DNA of 62,654 nucleotides from Ignavibacterium sp. (GCA_020724775.1 DYGG01000015.1:1-62654); one strand, 5' to 3'; positions 46,696 to 56,218 are shown, counted from the stretch's first letter. Notes: generated by a model from the letters alone, not told the origin. Numbers and translations: made by a program.

Positions 46696-48843
46696 ATGAT
46701 ACCAAATGAACAGTTTGTAATTGACTATCTCGCCTACAAGGCGGGAAGACCTTTGAAGGTTCGTGAACTTGCCAAAGCCCTCGACATTTCCGAAAGAGAT
46801 TACTCGGGCTTTCGAGCGATGGTGCGCCGGCTTACGGAATCGGGGCGGCTGGTGCTTCTCAAGAGAAACAGGCTCGGCGTGCCGGCGGCGCTTAATCTTG
46901 TAATCGGCAATATTTCTATTTCCAAAGGGGGATATGGCACGATTACGACTGACGTCGGCGAGCCGGTTGTAATTCTTCCCGACGATACTCTTACGGCTCT
47001 GGACGGTGATAAAGTAATGGTGCGCGTCGGAACCGGTCCCGAAGATGAACTATCCGGAAAGGTGATTAAAGTCATTGAGCGCTCGGCGCGCGATATAGTC
47101 GGTACCTTCCGCGCCAAGAAGAATTTCAATTATGTCGTTCCGGATAACCGGAAGATTCACCGCGACATTTATATCCCCAACCAGTTCTCCCGGAAAGCGC
47201 GCGACGGTGAAAAAGTGGTGGTGCGGGTGAGCGAGTGGGAAGACTATCTGACCAATCCGGAAGGAGAGGTAACGGAGCGTCTGGGGATGCCGCATGAGCC
47301 GGGTGTTGACCTTTTGACAGTGATTCGCAATTATCAACTTGCCGACAAATTTCGTCCTGAGGTAATGGCGGAAGCGGTAGTGGCAGAGAAACTTTTCAGC
47401 CAGGAAGAAATAGGGCGCCGTCGCGATTTTACCGGCGAGGTAATTTATACCATCGACCCGGAAGATGCCAAAGACCATGACGATGCCATTACGGTGCAGA
47501 AGACCGCCCGCGGATTCCGTCTGGGAGTCTTCATTGCCGACGTCTCCCATTTCGTGCCGGAAGGAAGCGAACTGGACAAAGAAGCCTTTCGTCGTGGCAA
47601 CTCGGTTTATCTGCCAGGCGCGGTAATCCCGATGCTTCCAGAAAAACTGTCCAATGACCTCTGCTCCCTGAAGCCGAACCGGAAACGGCTGGTCTATGTG
47701 ACCATAATTGAGTTTGACGATGCCGGAAAAGTACTCGGGTACGAAATCGTTGAGGGAGTGATTAACTCCCGCGCCAAACTGTCATACGAGGAGGTACAGG
47801 ATTATTTCGACAAGGGGCAGTCACCAAATGGACTGGGCAAGGTTGCCGAAAACCTCTCAATGGCACGGCGGCTGGCGGCTATTCTGACTAAGAAACGGAT
47901 GTCGGAGGGGTCACTCGATTTCGACTTGCCGGAAGCCAAGATAATTCTCAACTCACGCGGAGAGATTGTTGAAATCGGGAACCGCGTGAGAATGGAATCG
48001 CATCGTCTTGTTGAGGAATTCATGCTTGCCGCCAATCGCGTGGTGGCTCTGCATGTCTTCCGCCTGGGGCAGAAGTTTCTCTATCGGGTGCACGACAAAC
48101 CGGATTTGGAAAAACTGGAAGCGTTTTCCTATCTTGTTTCCACATTGGGGTACAACTTTCCCGTCAGTGACCATATGAAACCGATTCAGTTTGCCCACTT
48201 TCTCGATAAGATAAAGGGAAAACCGGAAGAGGAATTATTGAATGAACTGATGCTTCGTTCGATGAAGAAGGCGGTTTATCAGGCGCAGAATATCGGCCAT
48301 TTCGGACTGGCCTTTTCGCATTATACTCATTTTACGTCGCCTATTCGCCGTTACCCTGATTTGATAGTGCATCGTCTTCTCAAAAAGTTGAAATCGGGCC
48401 GTTATCCGGAAAAACTATATAAGAGGATTGATTCCATCCTGACCAATGTCGGCCGGCATTGCTCTGAAACGGAACGTAACGCCGAAGCCGCCGAGCGCGA
48501 GGCAATCAAAGTAAAACAGGTCGTTTATATGGCGGATAGAATAGGTCAGGAATATAGTGGAGTAATCTCCGGCATACTCAATTTTGGGTTCTTTGTACGA
48601 CTGGCTGATATCGGCGCCGAAGGCATGGTTCGTTTATCAACGCTGGATGACGATTATTACAAATTCGACCCGAAGCATTTTCGGCTGGTGGGAAGTGCCA
48701 CCGGAAAAATCTTTCGCTTAGGGGATACGGTTCGAGTCGGGGTGATGTCGGTGGATAAATCGCGAAATGAAATCAATCTCTATCTCATTCAACCGGAAGG
48801 GGACAAAAAGAAAAGCCGCAAGGGGAGAAGATATCGCCGATGA
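46696..48843 (+). CDS. rnr: Ribonuclease R
   Basis: A 715-residue RNase II-family 3'-5' exoribonuclease that degrades structured RNA. Order: N-terminal helix-turn-helix (1-70), cold-shock-type OB folds (about 75-230), the RNB catalytic domain with the metal-binding aspartates in Asp254-PEDAKDHDDA (Asp254, Asp260, Asp262, Asp263), and an S1 domain (about 615-700, YSGVISGILNFGFFVRLADIGAEGMV), then a short basic tail. The length is normal for RNase R and too long for RNase II. It leads a six-gene operon; the next start overlaps its stop by 4 nt. Confidence 0.96.
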   Translation: MIPNEQFVIDYLAYKAGRPLKVRELAKALDISERDYSGFRAMVRRLTESGRLVLLKRNRLGVPAALNLVIGNISISKGGYGTITTDVGEPVVILPDDTLTALDGDKVMVRVGTGPEDELSGKVIKVIERSARDIVGTFRAKKNFNYVVPDNRKIHRDIYIPNQFSRKARDGEKVVVRVSEWEDYLTNPEGEVTERLGMPHEPGVDLLTVIRNYQLADKFRPEVMAEAVVAEKLFSQEEIGRRRDFTGEVIYTIDPEDAKDHDDAITVQKTARGFRLGVFIADVSHFVPEGSELDKEAFRRGNSVYLPGAVIPMLPEKLSNDLCSLKPNRKRLVYVTIIEFDDAGKVLGYEIVEGVINSRAKLSYEEVQDYFDKGQSPNGLGKVAENLSMARRLAAILTKKRMSEGSLDFDLPEAKIILNSRGEIVEIGNRVRMESHRLVEEFMLAANRVVALHVFRLGQKFLYRVHDKPDLEKLEAFSYLVSTLGYNFPVSDHMKPIQFAHFLDKIKGKPEEELLNELMLRSMKKAVYQAQNIGHFGLAFSHYTHFTSPIRRYPDLIVHRLLKKLKSGRYPEKLYKRIDSILTNVGRHCSETERNAEAAEREAIKVKQVVYMADRIGQEYSGVISGILNFGFFVRLADIGAEGMVRLSTLDDDYYKFDPKHFRLVGSATGKIFRLGDTVRVGVMSVDKSRNEINLYLIQPEGDKKKSRKGRRYRR

Positions 48844-50279
48844 CGTTATCGCTTCTGACACTGATTCGACGGGAAACATTGGACCGGGAACCGTCCCTTG
48901 AAAACAGGCTGTCCCGACTGGGGGAACTGTACCATGACATTTCCCCGCTTTATAATGCGCTGAAAGAGCGCTTCGTGGAGATGATTCTGATAGAAGCCGA
49001 TTTTCCCGGAGTCAATGCCGGTCTTATTCGGAAACTGCGGCTCCGTTCCCCTCTGACTGATATCTGGCGTCTGCAACGGTTGCGGCCGACCCCGGAAACT
49101 CCGGAAGAACGATTTTATGACGGCTCTATTTCCCTTGCCGCCGATATGGAAGGATTGGAAGAGAAGGTAAAGCAGATATTTCATCAGAAAGCGCTTCTGC
49201 GGAAATTCCATATTGTGGGACGGTCGGAACAGATGAAACTGGTTGCGGAGACGATTGAGAAAATTGCCCCTACCGATATCTCAGTGCTAATCATAGGGCC
49301 ATCGGGAAGCGGCAAGGAACTGGTGGCGCGGGCGATTCACGAGAATTCATCGCGCCTTTCAGGACCGTTTGTTGCGGTGAATTGCGGGGCGTTGGCAGAA
49401 GGGGTTCTGGAATCGGAACTATTCGGGCATGAGAAAGGCGCCTTCACCGGTTCGGTCGGCAAACGGGAGGGGCTCTTTGTCCAGGCGAACGGTGGAACCA
49501 TCTTTCTCGACGAAATTGGCGAGACCAAACCAGAGATGCAGGTGAAACTTTTGCGCGTTCTGGAAGATGGAATCTTCTATTCGGTCGGCGGCGATAGACC
49601 GTCCCGCTCGGATGCGCGGGTGATTGCCGCGACCAATCGCGACCTGACCGAGGCGATTAAAGAGGGGCACTTTCGCGAAGACCTTTACTTTCGCCTGGGA
49701 GTGGTCAAAATAATTCTTCCGGCGCTTTATGAGAGAAGCGAAGACATTCTTCCGCTGCTCATTCACTTTGCTTCCCGGGAAAATCTCAAGGGCTTTACCG
49801 ATGGCGCCATTGAGATGGTTCTTCGCTATGACTGGCCCGGTAATGTGCGGCAACTGCGTAATTTTGTCACCCGGATGGGCGCGCTTCATCGGAGCGATGA
49901 GATTACCGAGCGTGAAGTCGAGCAGTTTGTCCGGGAGCAGGGAATTGCGCAGAAAAATCTGCCGGTGGCGACGGGCCATACTCCCGAGGAAGCGGGACAT
50001 GAGTTGATATATCGGGCGCTTCTTTCTCTGGGAAACGAAATTAGAATGCTTCGAGATCTGATTACCGCCAACCTGCCGTCACAAAGCGGAATCAACGGCG
50101 AGTTCGAGCGTGAGACCTCGTTTCCGGGAAAGACGGGTGGCTCCATGCAGGATATGGAGCGGCAACTGATTGCCGAGGTGTTGCGGGAAACCGGCGGCAA
50201 CAGAAAAGCGGCCGCCCAAAAACTGGGAATCGGCGAACGAACGCTTTATAGAAAAATAAAACAGTATCATTTGAATTGA
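48840..50279 (+). CDS. Sigma54-dependent transcriptional activator
   Basis: A 479-residue bacterial enhancer-binding protein. Its N-terminal ~115 residues are helical and match no receiver or GAF domain I recognise. The AAA+ domain has Walker A GPSGSGKE (153-160), the sigma54-contact loop as GAFTGS (200-205; the usual form is GAFTGA), Walker B GGTIFLDEIGE and the arginine-finger region FREDLYFRLGV. The C-terminal Fis-type HTH is seen in GGNRKAAAQKLGIGERTLYRKIKQY. It should activate sigma54 promoters in response to an unknown signal. Its neighbours suggest control of surface proteins, but this is inference. Confidence 0.93.
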   Translation: MTLSLLTLIRRETLDREPSLENRLSRLGELYHDISPLYNALKERFVEMILIEADFPGVNAGLIRKLRLRSPLTDIWRLQRLRPTPETPEERFYDGSISLAADMEGLEEKVKQIFHQKALLRKFHIVGRSEQMKLVAETIEKIAPTDISVLIIGPSGSGKELVARAIHENSSRLSGPFVAVNCGALAEGVLESELFGHEKGAFTGSVGKREGLFVQANGGTIFLDEIGETKPEMQVKLLRVLEDGIFYSVGGDRPSRSDARVIAATNRDLTEAIKEGHFREDLYFRLGVVKIILPALYERSEDILPLLIHFASRENLKGFTDGAIEMVLRYDWPGNVRQLRNFVTRMGALHRSDEITEREVEQFVREQGIAQKNLPVATGHTPEEAGHELIYRALLSLGNEIRMLRDLITANLPSQSGINGEFERETSFPGKTGGSMQDMERQLIAEVLRETGGNRKAAAQKLGIGERTLYRKIKQYHLN

Positions 50280-51889
50280 GAACAGGTGCAACAATAGCGG
50301 TTCTATTGCTGGGAGCGGCTATCTCCCTCTCAGCGCAAAATCTGGGAGGAAGTCTTTATTCTTCCAAAGATGAGCTGTTTGAGGCTTATCTAAAGGGAGA
50401 TGTCGATTATCAAACTTATCTTAATCTGCTGGAAATTCTCGAGACCGGCGTTGACAGCACCAACTGGTACCTTCTGGAAGAACTCAGCGACTTCGGATAT
50501 TTCCTGACAGAAGAATCAACCTCGTTTACCCCGATAGAGGAAGAACAGATTCAGGCGGCACAGCGACCCGATGCAGCGCACTTCTTGAGAATGCGACGTT
50601 ATCAGGAACTGGCGGAAGAGGGCGACGCCGAGACGCGATACTATCTCAGTTCGACGTTGCGCCCGGACTGGACAGTACTCGTGCGAGCGGAAGACGATTA
50701 TACTTCAGATCCGGTTCTGAATGAGCGGTCGCTTGTAATGAATAATAACGATGGCCCCGTCCACAAAATGTCAATTGGTAACTACACCGCGCGATTCGGC
50801 CTGGGGCTGACAGTGGGGTACCGCGGCGGTCTGTTTTCTCGCTCGGATAACCGGGCAGAGGAATCGATACTTATTCCGCATTACCGCGGGTTTAATGGAA
50901 TCTTCGTTGAAGGCGGTCGCCGGAATGAAACAGCGCGATGGCTTTTTCATTACGACCGAGACAGGCGCCATCGCCTGAGTGCGACCGCCATATCCCTGAA
51001 ACGGAAATTGAGGCGGTTCCGGCTTGAAGCGATTGCGCTCGGCGCGGTCTTGAAGGATAGAACTCTAAATGAAAACTACTATCATTACCAGTATGGATTT
51101 TTTGTCAATTATAAGTATCGGACAAATGAGATATCACTGGAAGCGGCTTCACAAAAGGAAGCAAATGCGGCGATTCCGGCAGTAATTCTGGAATCTAAAT
51201 TTAAAGTTGCTCCGACGATCCTGCGGGTCGCGGTCTGGAAATATGATGACGATTTTGTCAATCTCATGGGTGGCGCACGGGCCGGTCCGGCAAGCCAGAC
51301 TGTAGTGATTGAAGACGTCGACTTCTCTTTTTCTGACCGGCGCAATAACCAAACCGGATTTATGCTTCGGGGGGATACCAGAATGGGCAACCGCCTGCGT
51401 CATAATATCTCTTTTCAGCGGTTTGCCGCCGACCGTTTCTCCAGCCAGAGCCGGTTGTCGACCTACTTTGGGAAAGAACTGTCGCCGACAATTGATGTCC
51501 GTCTGTATTATTTCTACAATAACTATGATGAAACTATTGACGCGCCGGGCTCAAATGAAACCAGGTTGGAGTTTCAATACAAAAGGGGAGGGGCTTTCCT
51601 GCGGACATTTATTGGATACAGCCGGGACCGAACCGAAAGAGAATATCTATCTTACTTTGTCAAGGCGCGAAAGAGCCTGGCACAGTTCGGACAGGTTGAG
51701 TTATGGGTAAACCACGACAAGTTTAATCTGAAAACGGGGCGGACAGATTATCTATACGGGTATATAATGGAGACCGTTTCGATTAGTTCCTATTTCGAAA
51801 TGAGCGCCAAGTATTCTTATCGTTACAGCCGCAGCGCCGACGAAAAAAATCGTCACTCCGCTTTTCTGGAAGGGCAATTGAAATGGTAA
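50276..51889 (+). CDS. Predicted outer-membrane beta-barrel protein
   Basis: A 537-residue protein: signal peptide (about 1-20, ending LSAQ), a helical acidic N-terminal part (25-125) resembling the degenerate helix-hairpin-helix region of FCB-group outer-membrane proteins, then about 400 residues of alternating amphipathic strands ending in an aromatic residue (EGQLKW), as in barrel proteins. The IGNYTARFGLGLTVGYRGG segment (about 160-180) is like the 'GNY...FGxGL' motif of that family. The start is TTG 50276, overlapping the previous stop; it gives a good signal peptide. Function unknown. It overlaps the next gene by 7 nt. Confidence 0.75.
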   Translation: MRTGATIAVLLLGAAISLSAQNLGGSLYSSKDELFEAYLKGDVDYQTYLNLLEILETGVDSTNWYLLEELSDFGYFLTEESTSFTPIEEEQIQAAQRPDAAHFLRMRRYQELAEEGDAETRYYLSSTLRPDWTVLVRAEDDYTSDPVLNERSLVMNNNDGPVHKMSIGNYTARFGLGLTVGYRGGLFSRSDNRAEESILIPHYRGFNGIFVEGGRRNETARWLFHYDRDRRHRLSATAISLKRKLRRFRLEAIALGAVLKDRTLNENYYHYQYGFFVNYKYRTNEISLEAASQKEANAAIPAVILESKFKVAPTILRVAVWKYDDDFVNLMGGARAGPASQTVVIEDVDFSFSDRRNNQTGFMLRGDTRMGNRLRHNISFQRFAADRFSSQSRLSTYFGKELSPTIDVRLYYFYNNYDETIDAPGSNETRLEFQYKRGGAFLRTFIGYSRDRTEREYLSYFVKARKSLAQFGQVELWVNHDKFNLKTGRTDYLYGYIMETVSISSYFEMSAKYSYRYSRSADEKNRHSAFLEGQLKW

Positions 51890-53529
51890 AGAGTTCTTTC
51901 ATCGTTGCTCTTACAGTATTTCTCGCTGTCGGCGGCGTGGGGCAAATGGCAAGCGCCGACCTGCTTATAAATGAAGTGATGGCGAATGAACCCGGTTCGC
52001 AGGTGACTTTGGAATGGATAGAGATTTTCAACAATTCCGACAGCGTAAAAAGCCTCTCTAATTACACTCTCGAAATAAACGGAACTTTGCTTTTGCTTCC
52101 CGATGACGTCATCATAGGAGGTCAGTATTATATCCTCTGCCGAAGATTTGCCACTTCGGGAACGGTTCCCGGATTTGAGGAAGTCTGGGGGAATAATACC
52201 GGGGTCTGGGGTGACGACGTTTCCACAGAGTTTTATCCGATATACCAGTTGACATCTATATTGCTGACCAACGATACCGGTCAGATAATCCTTCGTCTTG
52301 GCGGCTCCACCAAATCGTCATTTGTCTGGAATCAAAACGGGGCTGACGGTGTCTCCTGGGAGCGATTCTCGCCGACCTCGGCGACCATCAGCAATTCCAC
52401 CGACCCGCGCGGGGGCACGCCGGGCGAGATGAATTCCATTACGCCGCGAAGAAATGATTTGTCCCTTGTTTCCTTGAGCGCCTATCCGGCCGGTGCCGGC
52501 AGCACAAGTCTTCGCTTTACAGTCGCCAATAGCGGCACATCGGAAAGCACATCCTCCGAATTTAAATTGTACTATGACCCGGACGGCGACGCGACGGTCA
52601 ATGAAGGCGACTTGATAACCATTTACTCCCTTTTCAATCTCTCGCCCTATGACACAATAGAATTTGCGGATAACCTGACACTAAATGGCATCTACCCGAC
52701 AGTTCTGGCGCAGTTGCCTGATGATGAACGACCGGAAAACAATGTAAAATCAGCGCGGGCTACCGGCGAGGAATTTCCACCGCTTGTAATCAATGAATTT
52801 GTTCCGTACCCCAGACCGCCTCTAACGACGGAGTGGGTAGAAATCAAGAACCGTTCGGATACCGCTATCAATATCTCGGGATGGAAAATTGGTGATTCCC
52901 TTCGCCTGAACATTATTAGCGCCGGGAGTCAATCTCTGGCGTCGGGAGAATATCTGGTATTAGCAAAGGACAGCGCCGCCTTTCGTGCCTTTTATAGTGA
53001 CGATGCCATTCTTATGGTGCAACCGTCGAGTTGGGCGGAACTGAATAATAACTTCGACCTGGTCCGCCTTTATGATGCTAACAATTTCCCCGCCGACAGT
53101 TTTCGTTACGGCTCAGTTTACCCCAACAATTACAGCTGGTCGCGAGGTGAAGAAGCAGGAAAGACGGAACAGTGGGGACGTTCCATCGACCCCGGGGGAA
53201 CGCCGGGAATGACGAATCTGGTCTATTATCAGGCGTCAGCGTCCTCTATCAGTCTCAGGATTGAACCGAATCCGTTCTCGCCGTCAAGAGACCGGCAGAC
53301 CGCCATAACTTTCACGATGCCGCCGGGCGAGAATATGACTATCCGCGTCTATGATATTGAAGGCCGTTTGGTCAAGACGATTCTTGACAATATGCCGGCC
53401 CTTGATGGTGTGGTTTACTGGGACGGTACCTCTGATGACAATCTCTGTCTCCAGGTGGGGATATATATTATTTATGCGGAAGTTCATAATCGGGCGCAAT
53501 TCAAGCAAACGGTGGTGATAGCGCCATGA
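51883..53529 (+). CDS. Secreted protein with two lamin-tail domains and FlgD-like C-terminal domain
   Basis: A 548-residue secreted protein. Signal peptide (1-25, ending ASA), lamin-tail domain 1 (about 26-180, LLINEVMANEPGSQVTLEWIEIFN), a CARDB-like Ig segment (about 185-300), lamin-tail domain 2 (about 305-440, LVINEFVPYPRPPLTTEWVEIKN), and a C-terminal FlgD/T9SS-like domain (about 455-548) with MTIRVYDIEGRLVKTILDN and GIYIIYAEVHN. In FCB-group bacteria such C-terminal domains often serve for sorting to the cell surface. It sits between two barrel-like genes with overlapping ends. No catalytic domain is visible. Confidence 0.88.
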   Translation: MVKSSFIVALTVFLAVGGVGQMASADLLINEVMANEPGSQVTLEWIEIFNNSDSVKSLSNYTLEINGTLLLLPDDVIIGGQYYILCRRFATSGTVPGFEEVWGNNTGVWGDDVSTEFYPIYQLTSILLTNDTGQIILRLGGSTKSSFVWNQNGADGVSWERFSPTSATISNSTDPRGGTPGEMNSITPRRNDLSLVSLSAYPAGAGSTSLRFTVANSGTSESTSSEFKLYYDPDGDATVNEGDLITIYSLFNLSPYDTIEFADNLTLNGIYPTVLAQLPDDERPENNVKSARATGEEFPPLVINEFVPYPRPPLTTEWVEIKNRSDTAINISGWKIGDSLRLNIISAGSQSLASGEYLVLAKDSAAFRAFYSDDAILMVQPSSWAELNNNFDLVRLYDANNFPADSFRYGSVYPNNYSWSRGEEAGKTEQWGRSIDPGGTPGMTNLVYYQASASSISLRIEPNPFSPSRDRQTAITFTMPPGENMTIRVYDIEGRLVKTILDNMPALDGVVYWDGTSDDNLCLQVGIYIIYAEVHNRAQFKQTVVIAP

Positions 53530-54356
53530 GCAAAGCACTTCTGGCAGGAATTTTGGTATTGCTTCTGTCTACTTCCGCCGACGGATTTGAAATTGGCTCC
53601 TCCCGCCGTGTCGCCGCGGGAGGCGCCGTGCTCCTGTCCTCGCCTGTCGCCGGCGATCTTGTTGACTACCCCGCCGTTCTGCTGGAGCGAAATTCCTTTG
53701 CGATAGAGTCGGGTTTTGAGCGGAGATTTGAACTTTCCGACCTGGACCGTATCTATCTTTCCGCCGGATATCGGCTGGGCGACTTTTCTCTCGGTGCCGG
53801 CGTTTCACAAAGAGGACAAGAAAATTACTATCTGGAAAGGGTCAATCGCGGTTCTGTATCATACCACACAGGATTAGTCTCACTGGGTGCATCGGTATCG
53901 GCGAAGTCGATAGAAATAGGCGAAGGGTACGGAAATTTCAGCGAAGTATCTTTCGGGCTCGGCGGCGGTTTAAGATATGATATTTTGCATCTGGCGGTCT
54001 CGGTCGATAACATCAATCAACCGCGGTTGGATAAGAGCGCTCCCCGCGAGAATCTCCTTACTTCATTTCTGGCTGAACTGACCGGCGGTCCGAAAGTTTT
54101 TCTTCTGGGGAAAGCGGTGATGGAAAAATCGGAGAAACCGCGTCTGGCGCTGGCGCAGTATATAAGACTGATGGAGGCACATGCTCTTATCTGGAATATC
54201 ACCGGCAACCCTTTGACCTATGGCGGCGGCTTGGAGATACGATACAGCGGTTTTGCCATAAGTTATTCCGCCTCATACCATCCGACTCTCGGATTCAGCC
54301 ATAATGCGGCGCTGGCGTACAGTTTCTCTCCATCAAACAAAAGGAATAAGCGATGA
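53526..54356 (+). CDS. PorV/UPF0164-like outer-membrane protein
   Basis: A 276-residue protein with a signal peptide (1-20) and beta-strand periodicity throughout, with glycine-rich turns such as LGAGVSQRGQENYY and FGLGGGLRYDILHLAVSVDNINQPRL. The SRRVAAGGAVLLSSPVAGD start and the 'VDNINQP' segment resemble the PorV/UPF0164 barrel family of the FCB group, but the typical asparagine-proline-alanine motif is missing. In type IX secretion PorV carries CTD proteins at the surface. Being next to a CTD-type protein makes a similar role plausible. It overlaps dgt by 4 nt. Confidence 0.65.
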   Translation: MSKALLAGILVLLLSTSADGFEIGSSRRVAAGGAVLLSSPVAGDLVDYPAVLLERNSFAIESGFERRFELSDLDRIYLSAGYRLGDFSLGAGVSQRGQENYYLERVNRGSVSYHTGLVSLGASVSAKSIEIGEGYGNFSEVSFGLGGGLRYDILHLAVSVDNINQPRLDKSAPRENLLTSFLAELTGGPKVFLLGKAVMEKSEKPRLALAQYIRLMEAHALIWNITGNPLTYGGGLEIRYSGFAISYSASYHPTLGFSHNAALAYSFSPSNKRNKR

Positions 54357-55498
54357 GCCAGTTCCAGGAACCGGCCGAAAGAGTGAGGGATTACGAGAGC
54401 AGAATTCTGGCGCCATACGCAGCGCATTCATCCCAGAGCCGGGGAAGAAAATATCCGCAGAAAGAGCATCCCTTGCGAACCGTATATCAAAGGGATCGCG
54501 ACCGGGTAATACATTCGGCGGCGTTTCGTCGGATGGAATATAAGACCCAGGTATTTGTCAATCACGAGGGAGACCATTATCGGACACGGTTGACTCATAC
54601 CATAGAAGTAGCGCAAATTAGCCGAACTATCGCGCGGGCATTGGGCTTGAATGAAGACCTTGCCGAGGCGATTGCGCTGGTGCACGACCTGGGGCACACC
54701 CCTTTCGGGCATTCCGGAGAAGATGCTCTCAATGAGTTAATGCGCGATTTCGGCGGTTTCAATCATAACCGGCAATCACTTCGAGTGGTCGATTTCCTGG
54801 AGAGGCGATATCCCGACTTTCCCGGACTTAATCTTACCTACGAGGTGCGTGAGGGAATAATCAAGCATGAAACATGGTCACCGCAAATATTGACGGAAGA
54901 GTTTCCGCCTGATGAAAGACCGACCCTGGAAGCGGCTCTGGTTGATATTGCCGACTCCATCGCTTATAACAGCCATGATGTTGATGATGGGCTTTCGTCG
55001 GGAATTCTGGACAAGACTGATATGGAGCAGGTCCCGATTTTTATGGAGGCAGTGCGGGAGTCGGAGAGGCTGTGGCGCGAACTCGACCCCAAACTGCGCC
55101 GTCATTCCCTGGTCCGTCTCCTGGTGGACTGGCAGGTTACAGATCTGATTAGCGAAACCGCAAAGAATATCGGCCGTTACCGGATTGACTCTATAGATGC
55201 TGTCCGGCGATGTCACCAGCAGACTATCTCGCTTTCTTCCCCGATTGCCGCCAAGGTGGAAAAACTGAAAAAATATCTCTCTGATAAAATGTATCGCCAT
55301 CCGAGGCTGCTGGCGACTTCGGAGGAGGCGCGTCAGATTATCACTACCCTTTTTGGGCGATACAAAGAGGACCCCTCTCGTCTTCATGGTAAGTTCAAGT
55401 TCCGGGTGGGAATGGAGCCGATAGAAATCATAATAGCGGATTTCATAGCCGGAATGACCGACCGGTATGCCATAAGGATGTACGAGAAACTGAAATAG
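54353..55498 (+). CDS. dgt: dGTPase-like HD phosphohydrolase
   Basis: A 381-residue HD-domain enzyme. Seen: HSAAFRRMEYKTQVFVNHEGDHYRTRLTHTIEVAQ with the first metal histidine, then ALVHDLGHTPFGHSGEDAL with the HD pair, then GFNHNRQSLRVVD and DSIAYNSHDVDDGL. It matches deoxyguanosinetriphosphate triphosphohydrolase-like proteins, which remove triphosphate from dNTPs. The start at 54353 is set by the overlap with the previous stop (ATGA). It is the last gene of the operon; no U-tract terminator is obvious, only inverted repeats further down. Confidence 0.94.
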   Translation: MSQFQEPAERVRDYESRILAPYAAHSSQSRGRKYPQKEHPLRTVYQRDRDRVIHSAAFRRMEYKTQVFVNHEGDHYRTRLTHTIEVAQISRTIARALGLNEDLAEAIALVHDLGHTPFGHSGEDALNELMRDFGGFNHNRQSLRVVDFLERRYPDFPGLNLTYEVREGIIKHETWSPQILTEEFPPDERPTLEAALVDIADSIAYNSHDVDDGLSSGILDKTDMEQVPIFMEAVRESERLWRELDPKLRRHSLVRLLVDWQVTDLISETAKNIGRYRIDSIDAVRRCHQQTISLSSPIAAKVEKLKKYLSDKMYRHPRLLATSEEARQIITTLFGRYKEDPSRLHGKFKFRVGMEPIEIIIADFIAGMTDRYAIRMYEKLK

Positions 55499-55579
55499 GA
55501 AGTTCTAAGGGGCTTTAAAAGGGATGCATCAGGTTTTGCTTCAGCCGGAGTCGGGGGTAGTGAGTTGACGCGACGGGGC

Positions 55580-55629
55580 AACTCGAAGACTACGAGTTAA
55601 ACGGCTGAAAAACTCGTAGTTTACGAGTT
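55580..55629. repeat. Nested AACTCG/CGAGTT inverted repeats
   Basis: AACTCG and CGAGTT alternate four times (55580-85, 55593-98, 55611-16, 55624-29). The middle pair extends to CTACGAGTT/AACTCGTAG around a 12-nt loop. Either the outer or the inner arms can pair, so alternative hairpins are possible. It lies 82 nt after the dgt stop. Confidence 0.6.
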
Positions 55630-56032
55630 AGAGACTTCTAAGTTGGGGTTAAGAAGTGGGCTCTGTTTCATTCTAATCATATGGCAATCAATCGCATACG
55701 ATTTTGTCTCTGATTCCGACCGCATTCCGGCACGGAAGTTGTGTTACTTGGGCGCGAAGGGTCGCAGTTCCCAACCTTCGCTTTCGCGAGGTCATGCTTA
55801 TTCCCTTCAATTTTTCCCTTTCGGCGGAGTGGCCGGAGGCGGAAAGGATAGGAAACCGGGGGAAAGCGCCTCTGCGGGCGTGTCCCCCGGGCTCAAAAAG
55901 AAGCGGATTGAGCGTCTGAATATGACGGACGAATTGGGCTGGTGCTGTGATTCTGCGAAACGGACCAATGATATAAACATCTGGTTGGAATAGGGACGGC
56001 AGTCCTTTGATGGGTGAGGTCGGCCGGCGGAA

Positions 56033-56060
56033 CCTGCCGTCCGCGGCGGCGGGCGGCAGG
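56033..56060. repeat. Strong GC-rich hairpin
   Basis: CCTGCCGTCCGC (56033-56044) folds back on GCGGGCGGCAGG (56049-56060) with one mismatch. No U-tract follows, so it is probably not a terminator and may be a dispersed palindromic repeat. Confidence 0.5.
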
Positions 56061-56129
56061 GGAGAGAAACAGGCAATTCTCTGATAATATTGCTCGGCGG
56101 ACAAGAAACGCTTAATTGGAAGGAGGAGT

Positions 56130-56189
56130 ATGGGAGAATTTCGGTTGTTCGGAAACATAGGAACGGAAGGATTTATTGCCTCCGGCTGA
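56130..56189 (+). CDS. Possible 19-residue leader peptide
   Basis: A 19-codon frame (MGEFRLFGNIGTEGFIASG) begins at ATG 56130 with an excellent ribosome binding site (GGAAGGAGGAGT). It ends 4 nt before the TATAAT box of the propeller gene, so on a longer transcript it would be translated just ahead of that gene. The second cassette also has a tiny frame behind GAGAGAGGT (59634-59654, six codons), but the two peptides are unrelated. It may be chance. Confidence 0.3.
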   Translation: MGEFRLFGNIGTEGFIASG

Positions 56190-56192
56190 ATG

Positions 56193-56198
56193 TATAAT
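56193..56198 (+). promoter_or_regulatory. -10 box of propeller gene, copy 1
   Basis: A perfect TATAAT, preceded by ATTGCC and followed by ATAAAT and GG. The second cassette has the same arrangement (ATTGCC, TATAAT at 59607-59612, ATAAAT, GG), so the promoter was part of the duplicated unit. The -35 box is unclear in both. Confidence 0.55.
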
Positions 56199-56218
56199 CT
56201 TATAAATGGGAGTAACTA

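Larger units (their letters stand above)
55499..56218. other. 720-bp structured intergenic region
   Basis: There is no supported long gene here; frames on either strand have low-complexity, repeat-like translations and no ribosome binding site. It holds nested inverted repeats (55580-55629), a GCGAAGG/CCTTCGC pair near 55755-55785, a strong hairpin at 56033-56060, a possible 19-codon frame at 56130-56189 and a TATAAT box at 56193-56198. The mixture looks like decayed or multi-copy intergenic repeat sequence at the border of the duplicated amidase region. Confidence 0.5.

Noticed and set aside
55643-56158. Frames of 116 (plus) and 156 (minus) codons in the dgt-propeller gap
   Set aside because: They overlap each other and strong inverted repeats, lack ribosome binding sites, and have repeat-like translations.
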